A DNA stretch of 37,354 nucleotides from Treponema sp. (GTDB taxonomy: Bacteria > Spirochaetota > Spirochaetia > Treponematales > Treponemataceae): the NCBI GenBank assembly GCA_024682655.1, contig JAIKYZ010000126.1, positions 1-37,354 of the forward strand, written 5' to 3'. The notes under the pieces are model-generated. The model was not told the DNA's origin. It ran no database searches and saw only the letters and a list, made by a program, of their open reading frames with translations. Below are positions 15,929 to 24,503 of the stretch, piece after piece. The position numbers and the translations under genes are program-made. Positions within the stretch are counted from its first letter, which is position 1; each line of letters opens with the position of its first letter.

Positions 15929-17890
15929 TTAAGTCCTTTTTACCAGTTCAAAAAGTTTTTCGCGACTTATGACTGTGTAAATTGGCCTTCCGTGCGGGCA
16001 ATGAGGATCATCTAATTCGAAAGTTTTTTCTATAATTCTCTTTGCTGCATCGTCATCAATTACATATCCGTCTTTGATTGCGGCTTTACAGGCTGTCATT
16101 GCTGCAATTGAACGGATGATTTCTTCTGGTTCTACTTGTTTTACAAAGAGTAGGGAACGTAAATCATATTCACTTCCGGTCCATCTTTCGGGAATTGAAG
16201 TAATATGCCATTCTCCGTCTTCTATCTTAACTGCATTAAAACCAATCTTTTTTAAGCCGTCAGAAAGTTTTTCCATCTGTTTATCCTGATTTTTTGATTC
16301 AGTTTTAATTTTATAGGGAATCAAAAGTTCCTGAGTTTTTCCCTGAGAAGCCATCAATTTATCAAAAATTATTCTTTCGTGGGCTGCGTGCTGGTCAATA
16401 AAGTAGAGGACATTATTTTTTTCGGCAAGTAAAAATGTTCCCAGGCATTTTCCAACATAGGTAATGTTTGAAGTTTTTTCATTTGCATTTAGATTTCCAC
16501 TGGCAAAAAGTGCTGATTGGGCCAGATTAGCAGATGACATATTTTCAGAACTTTTATTTCCCGTTCCTTTTGAAAGCCCCAGATATTTTGATCTGAAATC
16601 ATTAAATGAAGAATCGGAAGAATAATTATTTTTATATTGAATGTGATTTGTGTAATTTGAACTTGACGATAAGTTATTGTCTGGGGCCCTTTTATTTTCT
16701 TGGCTTTCCCCGCCCCCCAAGTTTTCCAAATTATTAAAATCAAAGTGGGCTTCTGCAAAACTCTTATTTTCGCTTTGATTTGGAGAATTTTCCCCAGCTT
16801 TTGAAGTTTGATTTTGATTTGAAAAGTTAGATTTGATTTGCGCCATTTGATTAAAATCAAATTCTCTTACATCGTCTAAAGATTTTCCTTCTTCAAAATT
16901 CTGTCTTGTATATTGTCTGTAAAAATTCTTAATTGTAGAAGATAAGGCATGATGTAATTCAGAAATATCATAAAATCTTGCTTCTCTTTTTGCAGGGTGA
17001 ATATTAAAATCTACCAGATTTGGATTAATATTGATAAAAACAGCTGCAACGGGGTAGGTGCCGTTTGGAAAAAATCCCTGTCCTCCATATTCAACAGCCT
17101 GTACAAGTGAGTATTCTTGAATTTTTCGTCCGTTTGTGTATATAAAAATATCTTTTTTATTACTTCTACTTACTGCTGGTTCTCCCAAAATTACATCAAA
17201 GGAAAAATCCTGGCCTTTGTAGGAAATTGGGAAAAATAAAGCTGAATCTTCCAGATAGGAATTTGCCTGAATAAATCTGTCTTTTAGACTTTGATTTTCG
17301 GGTAAGTTAATTTTTTGCTGGCCGTCTTGAATCAGGGTAAAGGCAATTTGAGGTTTTGCCATTGCTTTTTCAATAAAGGTATTTTTGCACATCAAGGCTT
17401 CGGTTGCTGGTCTTTTTAAAAATTGTCTTCTTGCTGGGAAATTTTCAAAAAGGCCTTCTGATTGAACAATTGTGCCCTTGTATTCGGCTGAAGGTTCAAG
17501 TAAATGGTCCTCTGTAATGCTGGATTGCATTTTCCACTGTCCGCTGCTAATTGTAAGTCTTGAAACTGCCGCAATTGATGCAAGGGCTTCTCCGCGGAAT
17601 CCTAAAGTTGTAAGATTCATTAAATCAATTTCTGTGGAAATTTTACTTGTTGCATGGGGACGGGCACAATTTTGTAAATCTTCTTTGGTCATGCCACAAC
17701 CATTATCAATTACGCGGATTTTATCTATTCCTCCGCCATTTATTTCAACTGTAATTTTACTGGCCCCGGAATCCACAGCGTTATCCATCAATTCACGGAT
17801 TATAGCATTAGGCCTGTCGATTACTTCTCCGGCTGCAATTTTTCGAGCTACTTCAGGATTTAATGTGCGAACAGGATTATCTAAACTCAT
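15929..17890 (-). CDS. mutL: DNA mismatch repair protein MutL
   Basis: A 653-residue mismatch-repair ATPase. The N-terminal GHKL domain is complete: IAAGEVIDRPNAIIRELMDNAVDSGA, DNGCGM and TLGFRGEALASI. A Ser/Asn-rich, low-complexity linker covers about residues 345-470. The C-terminal domain is the nicking type, with DQHAAHE (D499-E505), ACKAAIKDG and CPHGRP; the last position of DQHAX2EX4E is Asp510 instead of Glu. A latent endonuclease fits a bacterium without MutH. Its ATG overlaps the xseB stop (ATGA), so translation is coupled. Confidence 0.95.
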   Translation of the reverse strand: MSLDNPVRTLNPEVARKIAAGEVIDRPNAIIRELMDNAVDSGASKITVEINGGGIDKIRVIDNGCGMTKEDLQNCARPHATSKISTEIDLMNLTTLGFRGEALASIAAVSRLTISSGQWKMQSSITEDHLLEPSAEYKGTIVQSEGLFENFPARRQFLKRPATEALMCKNTFIEKAMAKPQIAFTLIQDGQQKINLPENQSLKDRFIQANSYLEDSALFFPISYKGQDFSFDVILGEPAVSRSNKKDIFIYTNGRKIQEYSLVQAVEYGGQGFFPNGTYPVAAVFININPNLVDFNIHPAKREARFYDISELHHALSSTIKNFYRQYTRQNFEEGKSLDDVREFDFNQMAQIKSNFSNQNQTSKAGENSPNQSENKSFAEAHFDFNNLENLGGGESQENKRAPDNNLSSSSNYTNHIQYKNNYSSDSSFNDFRSKYLGLSKGTGNKSSENMSSANLAQSALFASGNLNANEKTSNITYVGKCLGTFLLAEKNNVLYFIDQHAAHERIIFDKLMASQGKTQELLIPYKIKTESKNQDKQMEKLSDGLKKIGFNAVKIEDGEWHITSIPERWTGSEYDLRSLLFVKQVEPEEIIRSIAAMTACKAAIKDGYVIDDDAAKRIIEKTFELDDPHCPHGRPIYTVISREKLFELVKRT

Positions 17891-18171
17891 TGGCGAGTTC
17901 CTTCAAGTGGAATTCCTGCCGAACCAGTTTCTTCGTCAACTCCATTAAATTTTTCAGTTTCTAAAGGAATGTCTTTATTTAATTCTACTGGCTGGTTCAT
18001 CAAGATTTGAATCTTTCCTTCAATTTCGTTGAGTTGTTTTTCCATTCCTCTTGCAAGTTTTATGCCTTCTTCAAAATCTTTTAAGGCATCTTCAATAGAA
18101 ATATCACTTCTCTTTATGTCTGAAGTAAGTTCTTCAAGTTTATTTAAATTACTTTCAAAATTGTCTGCCAT
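17887..18171 (-). CDS. xseB: Exodeoxyribonuclease VII small subunit
   Basis: A 94-residue small subunit. The N-terminal ~60 residues match the XseB coiled-coil family: FESNLNKLEELTSDIKR, then ISIEDALKDFEEGIKLARGMEKQLNE. The C-terminal ~30 residues extend beyond the usual 60-80 length and are low in features. It binds XseA to form exonuclease VII, which degrades single-stranded DNA. It lies 24 bases after xseA, has a good AAGGAGT site, and overlaps the mutL start by 4 bases. Confidence 0.9.
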   Translation of the reverse strand: MADNFESNLNKLEELTSDIKRSDISIEDALKDFEEGIKLARGMEKQLNEIEGKIQILMNQPVELNKDIPLETEKFNGVDEETGSAGIPLEGTRQ

Positions 18172-18195
18172 TATTAACTCCTTTTTTTACTGATT

Positions 18196-19404
18196 TTAGT
18201 TTTCAAGAACCTTAGAAATAATCTGTCCTTTTGCAGGTCTTATGATAATTTTATCATCTTTAGAGATTTGTTTTGAATCTCTGATAATATTATTATTTTC
18301 ATCTGTTACCATAGAATAACCTCTGTCCAAAATAGTTTGTGGGCTGGCATTTTCTAAAATTGTAACATTGTTTTGAATTCTATTTTTCAAATCTTTAATT
18401 TTATCTGTAAGATTTTTATATAAATTTTCTTTGGCCTGTTCAAATCTCATAGAAAGTGGCTGTTCAATATTTCTAAACTGAATAAGTAGATTTTGCTGGT
18501 CAAAAGATTTTATTAGATATCTTGCTTTTTCAATTTTATGATTCATTGATAAGCAAATATCATCTTTGTAGTAATTTATAGCCTGAATTAAATCTGAATA
18601 AAGTGGAACTGCCATTTCTGCTGCTGCCGAAGGAGTTGCCGCTCTTTGATCTGCTGCGTAATCGCATAAGGCCCAGTCAATCTGGTGACCTACAGCGGAA
18701 ATTACAGGAATTTTAGAGGCGGCAACTGCTCTTACTACTGCTTCATCACTAAAAGGCAGTAAATCTTCCAGGGAACCGCCACCCCGTCCAATAATTAAAA
18801 GATCACAAACTTTATAAAAATTGGCAATTTCTAGCATTTTAACCAAAGTTGCGGGTGCTTCATTTCCCTGTACAATTGCAGGTAAAATTATTATATCAAC
18901 ATGAGGATTTCTTCTTTTAATAATTTGTAAAATATCTCTTAAAGCCGCTCCTGTTGGACTTGTTATTACCCCGATTTTTTTTGGTAATTTTGGCAGAGGC
19001 TTTTTATTTTCCTGGTCAAATAAGCCCTGGGCTGCAAGTTTCTTTTTTCTTTCTTCAAGCATTTGAAGAATATTTCCAGAGCCCATCTGTTCAATTTTGT
19101 TTACTATTATCTGGTAATTTCCTCTTTGGGCATAAACAGTTATTGAACCAGTACAAGTAACTTTATCACCGTCTTTTGGTTTAAAAGTTAGAGAGTAGGC
19201 CGAACTTCTGAACATTACAGCGGAAATCTGGGAATTTGCATCTTTTAGGGTAAAGTAAATGTGGCCAGAAGAACTTGGTTTCCAGTTAGAGATTTCACCT
19301 TCGATTTTAATAGTTCTAAAAGAATTTTCTAAAATTTCTTTTATAAAGCTGGTTATTTGTGAAACGGAAAAAATCTGATCTTGAGGTGAAAATTGTGACT
19401 GCAT
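18196..19404 (-). CDS. xseA: Exodeoxyribonuclease VII large subunit
   Basis: A 402-residue catalytic subunit. The N-terminal OB fold has the family hallmark EISNWKPSSSGHIYFTLKD and AVMFRS. The catalytic domain carries GVITSPTGAALRDI, IIGRGGGSLEDLLPFSDEAVVRA and ISAVGHQIDWALCDYAADQRAATPSAAAE, and a coiled-coil region follows. The C-terminus has the typical ILDRGYSMVTD. It is the first gene of the xseA-xseB-mutL operon. No Shine-Dalgarno precedes the ATG, and a -10 hexamer ends 6 bases upstream. Confidence 0.95.
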   Translation of the reverse strand: MQSQFSPQDQIFSVSQITSFIKEILENSFRTIKIEGEISNWKPSSSGHIYFTLKDANSQISAVMFRSSAYSLTFKPKDGDKVTCTGSITVYAQRGNYQIIVNKIEQMGSGNILQMLEERKKKLAAQGLFDQENKKPLPKLPKKIGVITSPTGAALRDILQIIKRRNPHVDIIILPAIVQGNEAPATLVKMLEIANFYKVCDLLIIGRGGGSLEDLLPFSDEAVVRAVAASKIPVISAVGHQIDWALCDYAADQRAATPSAAAEMAVPLYSDLIQAINYYKDDICLSMNHKIEKARYLIKSFDQQNLLIQFRNIEQPLSMRFEQAKENLYKNLTDKIKDLKNRIQNNVTILENASPQTILDRGYSMVTDENNNIIRDSKQISKDDKIIIRPAKGQIISKVLEN

Positions 19405-19410
19405 AAAAAT

Positions 19411-19439
19411 AATTTACTCAATTCAATTAACTTGTTCAA
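19411..19439 (-). promoter_or_regulatory. Candidate promoter of xseA-xseB-mutL
   Basis: On the minus strand: TTGAAC (19439-19434), 17 bp, TAAATT (19416-19411), then 6 bases to the ATG. A start at the first base of the ATG would make the mRNA leaderless. Confidence 0.5.
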
Positions 19440-19461
19440 CCGATTGCCGATAAATTAAAAG

Positions 19462-21015
19462 ATGAAAACTATAGTTATTTTATTTGATAATGAAAATTCT
19501 GCCTATAAAAACCAAAAAGTTTTTAATAATAAATCTGCTGTGGAAAATAGCAGTGAATGGGCCAAAAAATTAAATTTTCCTCTAGAAAGTATAAAAGCTC
19601 AGTCTCTTAGTCAATTACTTGAACTTATGCTTCAATCCTGTAAAAAACACAAGGCAGATAATCTAATTTTTGCTTTTGATGATTGCCCCTTTTTGAATAT
19701 AGAAATCACTCAAAAATTATTAGCTTTTCACACAGAATATAAATCTGAATACACTTTTGCTGACGGATATCCTTACGGTTTTGCCCCAGAAATTATTCAT
19801 GCCGGCACTTTGAATATCCTTTACGAGTTATCAAAAAGCAGCCAGCAAGAACTTGGAAAGCAGCCTGTAAATAATGAATCTCTTTTTAATTTAATCAAAA
19901 CTGATATAAATTCCTTTGAAGTTGAAACTTTAATGGCAGAGCAGGACTTGAGACTTTTGCGTTTACGCTTTGATTGCAGTAAAAAAGAAAATTTCTTTGC
20001 CTGCCAGGCCTTGTTTGAAGAATGTAAGGGAAATATTGAAAAAAATATTGATGAATTATCAGAAATCACCGCAAATTGCCCTAAGGTTTTAAGAACTCTT
20101 CCAGCTTTTTACAATATTCAGATTTCAGATGCTATAGTTTCAGAAGTTATTTATTCTCCATATAAAAAAGCCTTTGAAGAAAAATATAAAAATCCCCCTG
20201 TAAATTATTCATTAAATTCTGACAAAAAATTTAATTTAATGAATCTTGATGATTTTTCTACTTTAATCGACAAAATTAATTCTTTTAGCCAGGAAGCAGT
20301 GATTAGTCTTTCGGCCTTTGGAGAAGCTTTTACCCATCCCGACCTTATAAAAATGGTTGAAAAAATTCTTTCATACAAGGGACTTTCTCTTTTTATAGAA
20401 AGTGACGGTCTTTTTATTAGTGATGAATTTTGCTCTAAATTAAAGGAAATTATTGAATCCAGCGGTGAAAGATGTAACGGTTGGGAAAAAGTTATGATTG
20501 CAATCAATCTTGATGCTTTTTCAAAATCAGTCTATCAAAAAATACATAAAAATTGCCCAGAAGATTCTTTTGATAAGGCTCTTGATTCAATTAAAAAACT
20601 TTATCAGCTAATTCCAGGAAATATTTATCCACAATTTACAAGAATCAATCAAAATGAAGAGGAGTTAGAAGCCTTCTTTAGATACTGGAATGAAAAAGCA
20701 AATGCTTCGGGTGGAAAATTAATTATTCAAAAATATGATAATTTTGCAGGACGCTTACCTGATAATAAACCTGCAGATCTTTCCCCTTTGGACCGAAAAG
20801 CCTGCTGGCATTTACGCCGAGACTTAACAATTTTAACAAATGGCGATGTGCCTCGCTGCCGGGAGTGTATCAATACAAATATAATTGGAAATGTTTTTAA
20901 AGATTCTTTAGAAGATATTTGGAATAAAAATGAAGCTTTACTTAAGGCTCATTTATGTCAGCAATATGATGATATTTGCGGGAAATGCGATGAATACTAT
21001 ACCTTCTACTTTTAG
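19462..21015 (+). CDS. Spiro-SPASM family protein (degenerate radical-SAM with nucleotidyltransferase-like N-terminus)
   Basis: A 517-residue protein matching the spirochete-restricted spiro-SPASM family. Residues about 1-150 resemble a nucleotidyltransferase/GT-A fold (TIVILFDNENSAYKN, then IFAFDDCPFLNIE). The middle has radical-SAM barrel-like sequence, but the segment that should hold CX3CX2C is SDAIVSEVIYSPY (222-234), with Ile225, Val229 and Ser232 at the cysteine positions. The C-terminal SPASM domain keeps its cysteines (C448, C466, C469, C499, C506, C509) and the family GNVFKDSLEDIWN. It could therefore bind an auxiliary Fe-S cluster without SAM chemistry. It starts an operon of sugar-modification-like genes. 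A weak promoter (TTAACT, 18 bp, TAAATT) ends 5 bases before the ATG, with no Shine-Dalgarno. Confidence 0.8.
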   Translation: MKTIVILFDNENSAYKNQKVFNNKSAVENSSEWAKKLNFPLESIKAQSLSQLLELMLQSCKKHKADNLIFAFDDCPFLNIEITQKLLAFHTEYKSEYTFADGYPYGFAPEIIHAGTLNILYELSKSSQQELGKQPVNNESLFNLIKTDINSFEVETLMAEQDLRLLRLRFDCSKKENFFACQALFEECKGNIEKNIDELSEITANCPKVLRTLPAFYNIQISDAIVSEVIYSPYKKAFEEKYKNPPVNYSLNSDKKFNLMNLDDFSTLIDKINSFSQEAVISLSAFGEAFTHPDLIKMVEKILSYKGLSLFIESDGLFISDEFCSKLKEIIESSGERCNGWEKVMIAINLDAFSKSVYQKIHKNCPEDSFDKALDSIKKLYQLIPGNIYPQFTRINQNEEELEAFFRYWNEKANASGGKLIIQKYDNFAGRLPDNKPADLSPLDRKACWHLRRDLTILTNGDVPRCRECINTNIIGNVFKDSLEDIWNKNEALLKAHLCQQYDDICGKCDEYYTFYF

Positions 21016-21946
21016 TCAAAATCAGGTAAGTACCACCATAATTGGAGGTGCTCTTAATCCAAATCCAAGTGCTCTCAATATTTCTGTTGTTTTATTAAAT
21101 TCGGGGAATGCTCATTTAAGACAGCAGATTTTTGAAAATTTAATATCCTGTAATTTTTCTTCAATAATTTCTGTCGAAAGAAATACCAAAAATGTAGGTA
21201 TTGATGAATTGTCAAAAAAATATCCTTTTGTAAAATTTATTTTACCTCAGGAGCCTGCAACCGATGGAGAAATTATTAATATTGCAATGTCAGAGATTTC
21301 TTCTGACTACGTTCTTGTTATTAGAGATAATTTATACATTCCCTCTGGAATAATTTTATCTCATCTTGCTGACAGACTTACAAAAAGTAATGTTTACTGT
21401 GTTGTGCCAAGATTAACAGATAAAAATAAAAATTCCCTGGTCTGTTCTTATGCGCCAAGTGCGGAACGTTCCAGATTCAAAGTATATTCATCAACTTTAG
21501 CCACTGATTCCTCATCAACTTTGTATCCTTTTAATTATATTGCCTTATACAACAGAAAAAAGTTTATACAACTGGAAGGTTTTGATCCTTCTATTCAATC
21601 TCCTTACTGGCAGAATTTAGACTTATCTTTAAGAGCCTGGCTTTGGGGAGAAGAAATTAAACTTACAACCCTGCTGCAATTTTCTTACATGGAGGAACCA
21701 GAAATAGAAGATAAAACTTATAACCTTGATTATTTGAAGTTTTATTTAAAAAATCAGCTTCCTAAATATAAAAACGAAATGGCTGTCTTAAAAAAATCAA
21801 ATTTCCTGCTTTTTCTTTTTAATTCTTCCTGTGGATTTTTTGAGGCAAAAAGACAGTTTAAAGCTGCCCGTAGATGGGTAGAAAGAAATAAATATAGATT
21901 TAAATGTGATTTACAAACTTTGATTTCTAACTGGAGGTCAAGTTAA
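20990..21946 (+). CDS. GT2-like glycosyltransferase-fold protein
   Basis: A protein of about 318 residues. Its core (LNISVVLLNSG near residue 28, then SDYVLVIRDNLYIPSG) resembles a family-2 glycosyltransferase (GT-A), with a late segment FIQLEGFDPSIQSPYWQNLDLSLRAWLWG like the GT2 acceptor region. The nucleotide-sugar DxD is not clear (RDN only), so activity is uncertain. The ATG at 20990, with GGGA 6 bases upstream, is preferred over an ATG at 20930 that would overlap the previous gene by 86 bases; the overlap here is 26 bases. The stop is 2 bases before the next gene. It is part of the putative glycan operon. Confidence 0.6.
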   Translation: MNTIPSTFSQNQVSTTIIGGALNPNPSALNISVVLLNSGNAHLRQQIFENLISCNFSSIISVERNTKNVGIDELSKKYPFVKFILPQEPATDGEIINIAMSEISSDYVLVIRDNLYIPSGIILSHLADRLTKSNVYCVVPRLTDKNKNSLVCSYAPSAERSRFKVYSSTLATDSSSTLYPFNYIALYNRKKFIQLEGFDPSIQSPYWQNLDLSLRAWLWGEEIKLTTLLQFSYMEEPEIEDKTYNLDYLKFYLKNQLPKYKNEMAVLKKSNFLLFLFNSSCGFFEAKRQFKAARRWVERNKYRFKCDLQTLISNWRSS

Positions 21947-21948
21947 AA

Positions 21949-24441
21949 ATGAAAAACAATAGAGCAGTAATTGTACAGTGCAGACTTTCTTCAACAAGAT
22001 TACCTGGAAAAGCCCTAAAAGATTTATGTGGTAAACCTGTATTGGCCTGGGTTTTATCAAGTATGAAAAAGGTTTCTGCAGATAAATATTTTGTCGCAAC
22101 CGATGAAGATTCTTATGATTCTTTAAAAGCAATTTGTGATCAGTATGGTTTTGAATGTTTTAAAGGAGATTTAAATGATGTCCTTAAACGTTTTTGCGAT
22201 CTGATTAAAACTCTAAAAGTAAAGACAATTATCAGAGCCACTGCAGATAATCCTTTTCTATTTACTCAGGCCGCTGAACTTTCTGCCCGGGATTTTGAAG
22301 AAAGAAACAAAAATTCAAATCATTGTGATTATCTTACCTGGACAGGGCTTCCACACGGCTCTGGTGTAGAAATTTTTTCTGCCCAGTCTTTATTAAAGGC
22401 TGCCCAAGAAACAAATGACCCTTACGATCACGAACATGTAGGACCAGCTTTATACAATCATAAAGATAAATACAAATGTGAATTTATACAGGCCCCTTCA
22501 AAATTTAATCATCCTCACTTAAGAACAACTATTGATACTTATTCAGATTATTTAAGGGCAATGAGAATTGCAGAGCATTTATTAAAAAATTCCTTTTCTT
22601 TTGGAGATTTAATTCCAGAAGAAAAAATAATAGAAGCCGCAAATGATAATCTTGTAAAAAATCCTGTGATTTTAATTCCTTCTGTTAAAAAAGGGCAGGG
22701 AACCGGACATTTACACCGTTGCCTTTCTATTGCAATCAATAAAGAATTTTTTGTTTATATTCCAGAAAATAAAAGCCTTTTGGAATGTGATTCTATAATA
22801 AATGAATATATTGACCGTGGATTAAATAAAAATCAGATAATTACAAAACTTCCCGATGAATCTTACAAAGCAATTTTTGTTACTGATGATTTTATAACTT
22901 GGGATCAGGACCTTGAAAATCTTAAAAATAATAAAATGATTATTTCAATTGATGAAGGAGCCGCTAAAACAGCCTTTGCAGATTATTTACTTGATATAAT
23001 TCCTTCAATTTCAAATAAAAGAAAAAGCAATCTTACAGATGTTGATTTTATAAGTAAGGCAAAAAATGTAAGAGATTTTAAGTCCAAGGGTAAAAATATA
23101 AGTCAGGTTCTTATTTGCCTGGGCGGTGAAGATCCTGCAGGACTTTCAATTCCCGCTGTAAAAGCAATAAGCGCTTTACACCCAGAGTATAAAATTACCC
23201 TGGTAGAATCGGCATCCTGTAAAAAAGATTCTTTGCCAACTTATCCAAATGTACAGGTTGTAGAGGCAATTCCAAATTTAAAAGAAGAATTGTATAAATA
23301 TGACCTTGTAATTACCCATTATGGATTAACCGCTTTTGAAAGTAGAAGTGCCCAAACAGCTGTGATTTTACTTCCAACTACAGAATTACATAAAGAATTG
23401 GCCAAAAAATATGATTTTGCCTTTGTTGAAGATTCAAAAGTTTCCAAAGAATCTATGGCTCAGGCCCTAAAAAGCCCAAATCTCTTTTATCTTCCACAAG
23501 AAGAGGAATCTGCTGACGAAAATAAAGAAGAAATAAAGAAAAATCTTCCTGACTTTATAGAATATCTTGCCCGTGGACAAAAATTAAAATGTCCAGTTTG
23601 CGACAAAGATAATTTAAAAGCCGATCCTATTATTTCCAGAAATTCCACACGAACTTACCGCCGCTGTCAAAATTGTGGAATGGTTTACATTTCCTGGACC
23701 GCAGATCAAGATAAAAAGTATCAGAAAACTTATTTTTTTGAAGAATATAAAAAACAGTACGGAAAAACTTATCAAGAAGACTTTGAAAATATAAAAGGCC
23801 AGGGAATAAGAAGACTTCATGAAATAAAAAGCATAAATCCCCTCTTAAAGGATAAAAGTATTCTGGATATTGGCTGTGCTTATGGACCATTTTTATCTGC
23901 AGCCCAGGATTTTAGTTTAAATCCTTTTGGAACAGATATTTCAGAAGATGCAGTAAAATATGTTCAAAATCAATTAGGCATTCCTGCAAGTCTTGCGGCT
24001 TTCCCAGAAATTGATGTTTCTAAAGAATTTGGATTATTAGAGTTTGATATTGTTACCATGTGGTATGTAATAGAACACTTTAAAAATCTTGATGCAGTTT
24101 TGAGTAAAGTTAGTTCAATTGTAAAAAAAAGTGGAATTTTTGCCTTTTCAACTCCAAGTGGAGAAGGTATTTCTGCAAAAGCGGATAAAGATCACTTTTA
24201 TACAATTAGCCCAACAGATCATTATTCGGTTTGGGAACCAAGCAGGGCAAAAAATATTTTAAGAAGATATGGTTTTGAAGTTGTAAAGATTGTTTCAACC
24301 GGCCATCATCCTGAAAGATTCCCAAGTATACGGAAGAAAAATAGTCAAAAAGGTTCTGCTTATTGGAAACTTATAGATACAATCAGTAAAACAAGAAAAT
24401 TAGGGGACACAATGGAAATATATTGCAGGAAAATAAAATGA
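21949..24441 (+). CDS. Three-domain fusion: SpsF-like cytidylyltransferase, PseG/SpsG-like domain, SAM methyltransferase
   Basis: An 830-residue protein. Residues 1-~235 match SpsF/NeuA-like cytidylyltransferases (CRLSSTRLPGKALKDLCGKPVLAWVL, then RATADNPF). Residues ~240-535 resemble PseG/SpsG nucleotide-sugar hydrolases or transferases (KGQGTGHLHRCLSIAI; LVITHYGLTAFESRSA). A CPVC...CQNCG zinc ribbon (~547-575) leads into a class I SAM methyltransferase (DIGCAYGPF near 639; MWYVIEHF; FAFSTPSGEG). In other bacteria SpsF and SpsG are separate proteins of surface-sugar synthesis. The fusion suggests activation, processing and methylation of one sugar in a single polypeptide. It has a GGAGGT site 10 bases before the ATG. 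The exact sugar is unknown. Confidence 0.82.
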   Translation: MKNNRAVIVQCRLSSTRLPGKALKDLCGKPVLAWVLSSMKKVSADKYFVATDEDSYDSLKAICDQYGFECFKGDLNDVLKRFCDLIKTLKVKTIIRATADNPFLFTQAAELSARDFEERNKNSNHCDYLTWTGLPHGSGVEIFSAQSLLKAAQETNDPYDHEHVGPALYNHKDKYKCEFIQAPSKFNHPHLRTTIDTYSDYLRAMRIAEHLLKNSFSFGDLIPEEKIIEAANDNLVKNPVILIPSVKKGQGTGHLHRCLSIAINKEFFVYIPENKSLLECDSIINEYIDRGLNKNQIITKLPDESYKAIFVTDDFITWDQDLENLKNNKMIISIDEGAAKTAFADYLLDIIPSISNKRKSNLTDVDFISKAKNVRDFKSKGKNISQVLICLGGEDPAGLSIPAVKAISALHPEYKITLVESASCKKDSLPTYPNVQVVEAIPNLKEELYKYDLVITHYGLTAFESRSAQTAVILLPTTELHKELAKKYDFAFVEDSKVSKESMAQALKSPNLFYLPQEEESADENKEEIKKNLPDFIEYLARGQKLKCPVCDKDNLKADPIISRNSTRTYRRCQNCGMVYISWTADQDKKYQKTYFFEEYKKQYGKTYQEDFENIKGQGIRRLHEIKSINPLLKDKSILDIGCAYGPFLSAAQDFSLNPFGTDISEDAVKYVQNQLGIPASLAAFPEIDVSKEFGLLEFDIVTMWYVIEHFKNLDAVLSKVSSIVKKSGIFAFSTPSGEGISAKADKDHFYTISPTDHYSVWEPSRAKNILRRYGFEVVKIVSTGHHPERFPSIRKKNSQKGSAYWKLIDTISKTRKLGDTMEIYCRKIK

Positions 24442-24449
24442 TTTCTTGT

Positions 24450-24491
24450 TAAAATGTATTTAGTTGATTGATAAAATGTATTTAGTTGATT
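24450..24491 (+). repeat. Two 20-bp direct repeats before the ATP-grasp gene
   Basis: TAAAATGTATTTAGTTGATT occurs at 24450-24469 and again at 24472-24491, a 22-base period (two helical turns). It lies between the fusion gene and the ATP-grasp gene, directly upstream of the AGGTGG ribosome-binding site. It may be a local slippage duplication or a tandem protein-binding site. Confidence 0.85.
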
Positions 24492-24503
24492 TAGGTGGGA
24501 AAA

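Noticed and set aside
20930..20989. Upstream ATG for the GT2-like gene
   Set aside because: It adds 20 residues with no family match, has no Shine-Dalgarno and increases the overlap with the spiro-SPASM gene to 86 bases.
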